In this document: positions 13,355-13,358 of the stretch, one piece after another
Layout of the letters: each line of letters begins with the position of its first letter
Numbering within the stretch: the stretch's first letter is position 1
From: an uncultured Hyphomonadaceae bacterium
GTDB taxonomy: Bacteria > Pseudomonadota > Alphaproteobacteria > Caulobacterales > Hyphomonadaceae
DNA: 13,358 nucleotides
Direction: 5' to 3'
NCBI GenBank assembly: GCA_937873805.1
Contig: CALMWO010000009.1
Location: 1-13,358 of the forward strand
The notes under the pieces: generated by a model
Databases searched by the model: none
What the model was told of the DNA's origin: nothing
What the model saw: the letters and a program-made list of their open reading frames with translations, nothing else
Program-made: the position numbers and the translations under genes

Positions 13355-13358
13355 ACAA
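13351..13358 (+). CDS. Start of the next gene in the riboswitch operon, cut by window edge
   Basis: ATG AAC AA begins at 13351 and overlaps the previous stop (ATGA), as in the other coupled gene pairs of this window. Only two codons and two bases are visible, so nothing can be said of its product. It is inferred to be co-transcribed and also under TPP control. Confidence 0.45.

Noticed and set aside
1..13358. Transfer RNA, ribosomal RNA, CRISPR repeats, insertion-sequence ends or attachment sites.
   Set aside because: No cloverleaf, no regularly spaced repeats, no transposase or integrase motif and no terminal inverted repeats were seen on either strand. No gene-free gap exceeds about 210 bases.

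Overview
The window is high-GC DNA (about two thirds G+C by eye) with tightly packed, mostly metabolic genes and no mobile element, CRISPR array, rRNA or tRNA gene that I could find. Protein families, GC content and several GCTAGA-type -10 boxes (resembling the Caulobacter housekeeping sigma consensus GCTANAWC) suggest an alphaproteobacterial chromosome, perhaps in or near Caulobacterales/Hyphomonadaceae. That placement is inference.

Layout, left to right. (1) 2-553, the 3' part of an unrecognised + strand gene with a faint PcfJ-like pattern, converges on a - strand FATP/FadD6-type long-chain acyl-CoA synthetase (729-2519); a 13-bp perfect hairpin between them may stop transcription from both sides. 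(2) Divergent from the synthetase is an exported type B carboxylesterase with a Tat-like signal (2727-4328), which converges on a small unknown - strand gene (4354-4662). (3) A NIPSNAP-domain lipoprotein (4821-5387) converges with zero gap on an exported cupin-like protein (5388-5849). (4) A GNAT acetyltransferase (5969-6511) overlaps a DUF1697 gene (6508-7044) by ATGA, followed by an MBL-fold persulfide dioxygenase fused to a rhodanese (7096-8124). (5) Next come a tiny His-rich lipoprotein (8209-8448), a probable double-hotdog thioesterase-like protein (8524-9282) and an unknown two-helix membrane protein (9342-10406). (6) A - strand nitronate monooxygenase-like flavoprotein (10454-11515) diverges, across a 12-bp perfect palindrome, from two overlapping PH-like membrane proteins (11624-12235 and 12232-12810). 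(7) At the right end a clear TPP riboswitch (12823-12919) sits 6 nt before the start of an unrecognised four-helix membrane protein (12926-13354), whose stop overlaps the ATG of a further gene cut by the window edge.

The genes do not form one pathway. Themes are lipid/acyl-CoA handling (acyl-CoA synthetase, hotdog protein), envelope proteins (esterase, two lipoproteins, cupin, membrane proteins), sulfur/persulfide detoxification and nitronate or flavin chemistry. The most notable system is the TPP riboswitch: the aptamer appears to contain the Shine-Dalgarno sequence itself, so thiamine pyrophosphate should directly block translation of an uncharacterised small membrane protein, a candidate thiamine or thiamine-precursor uptake component.
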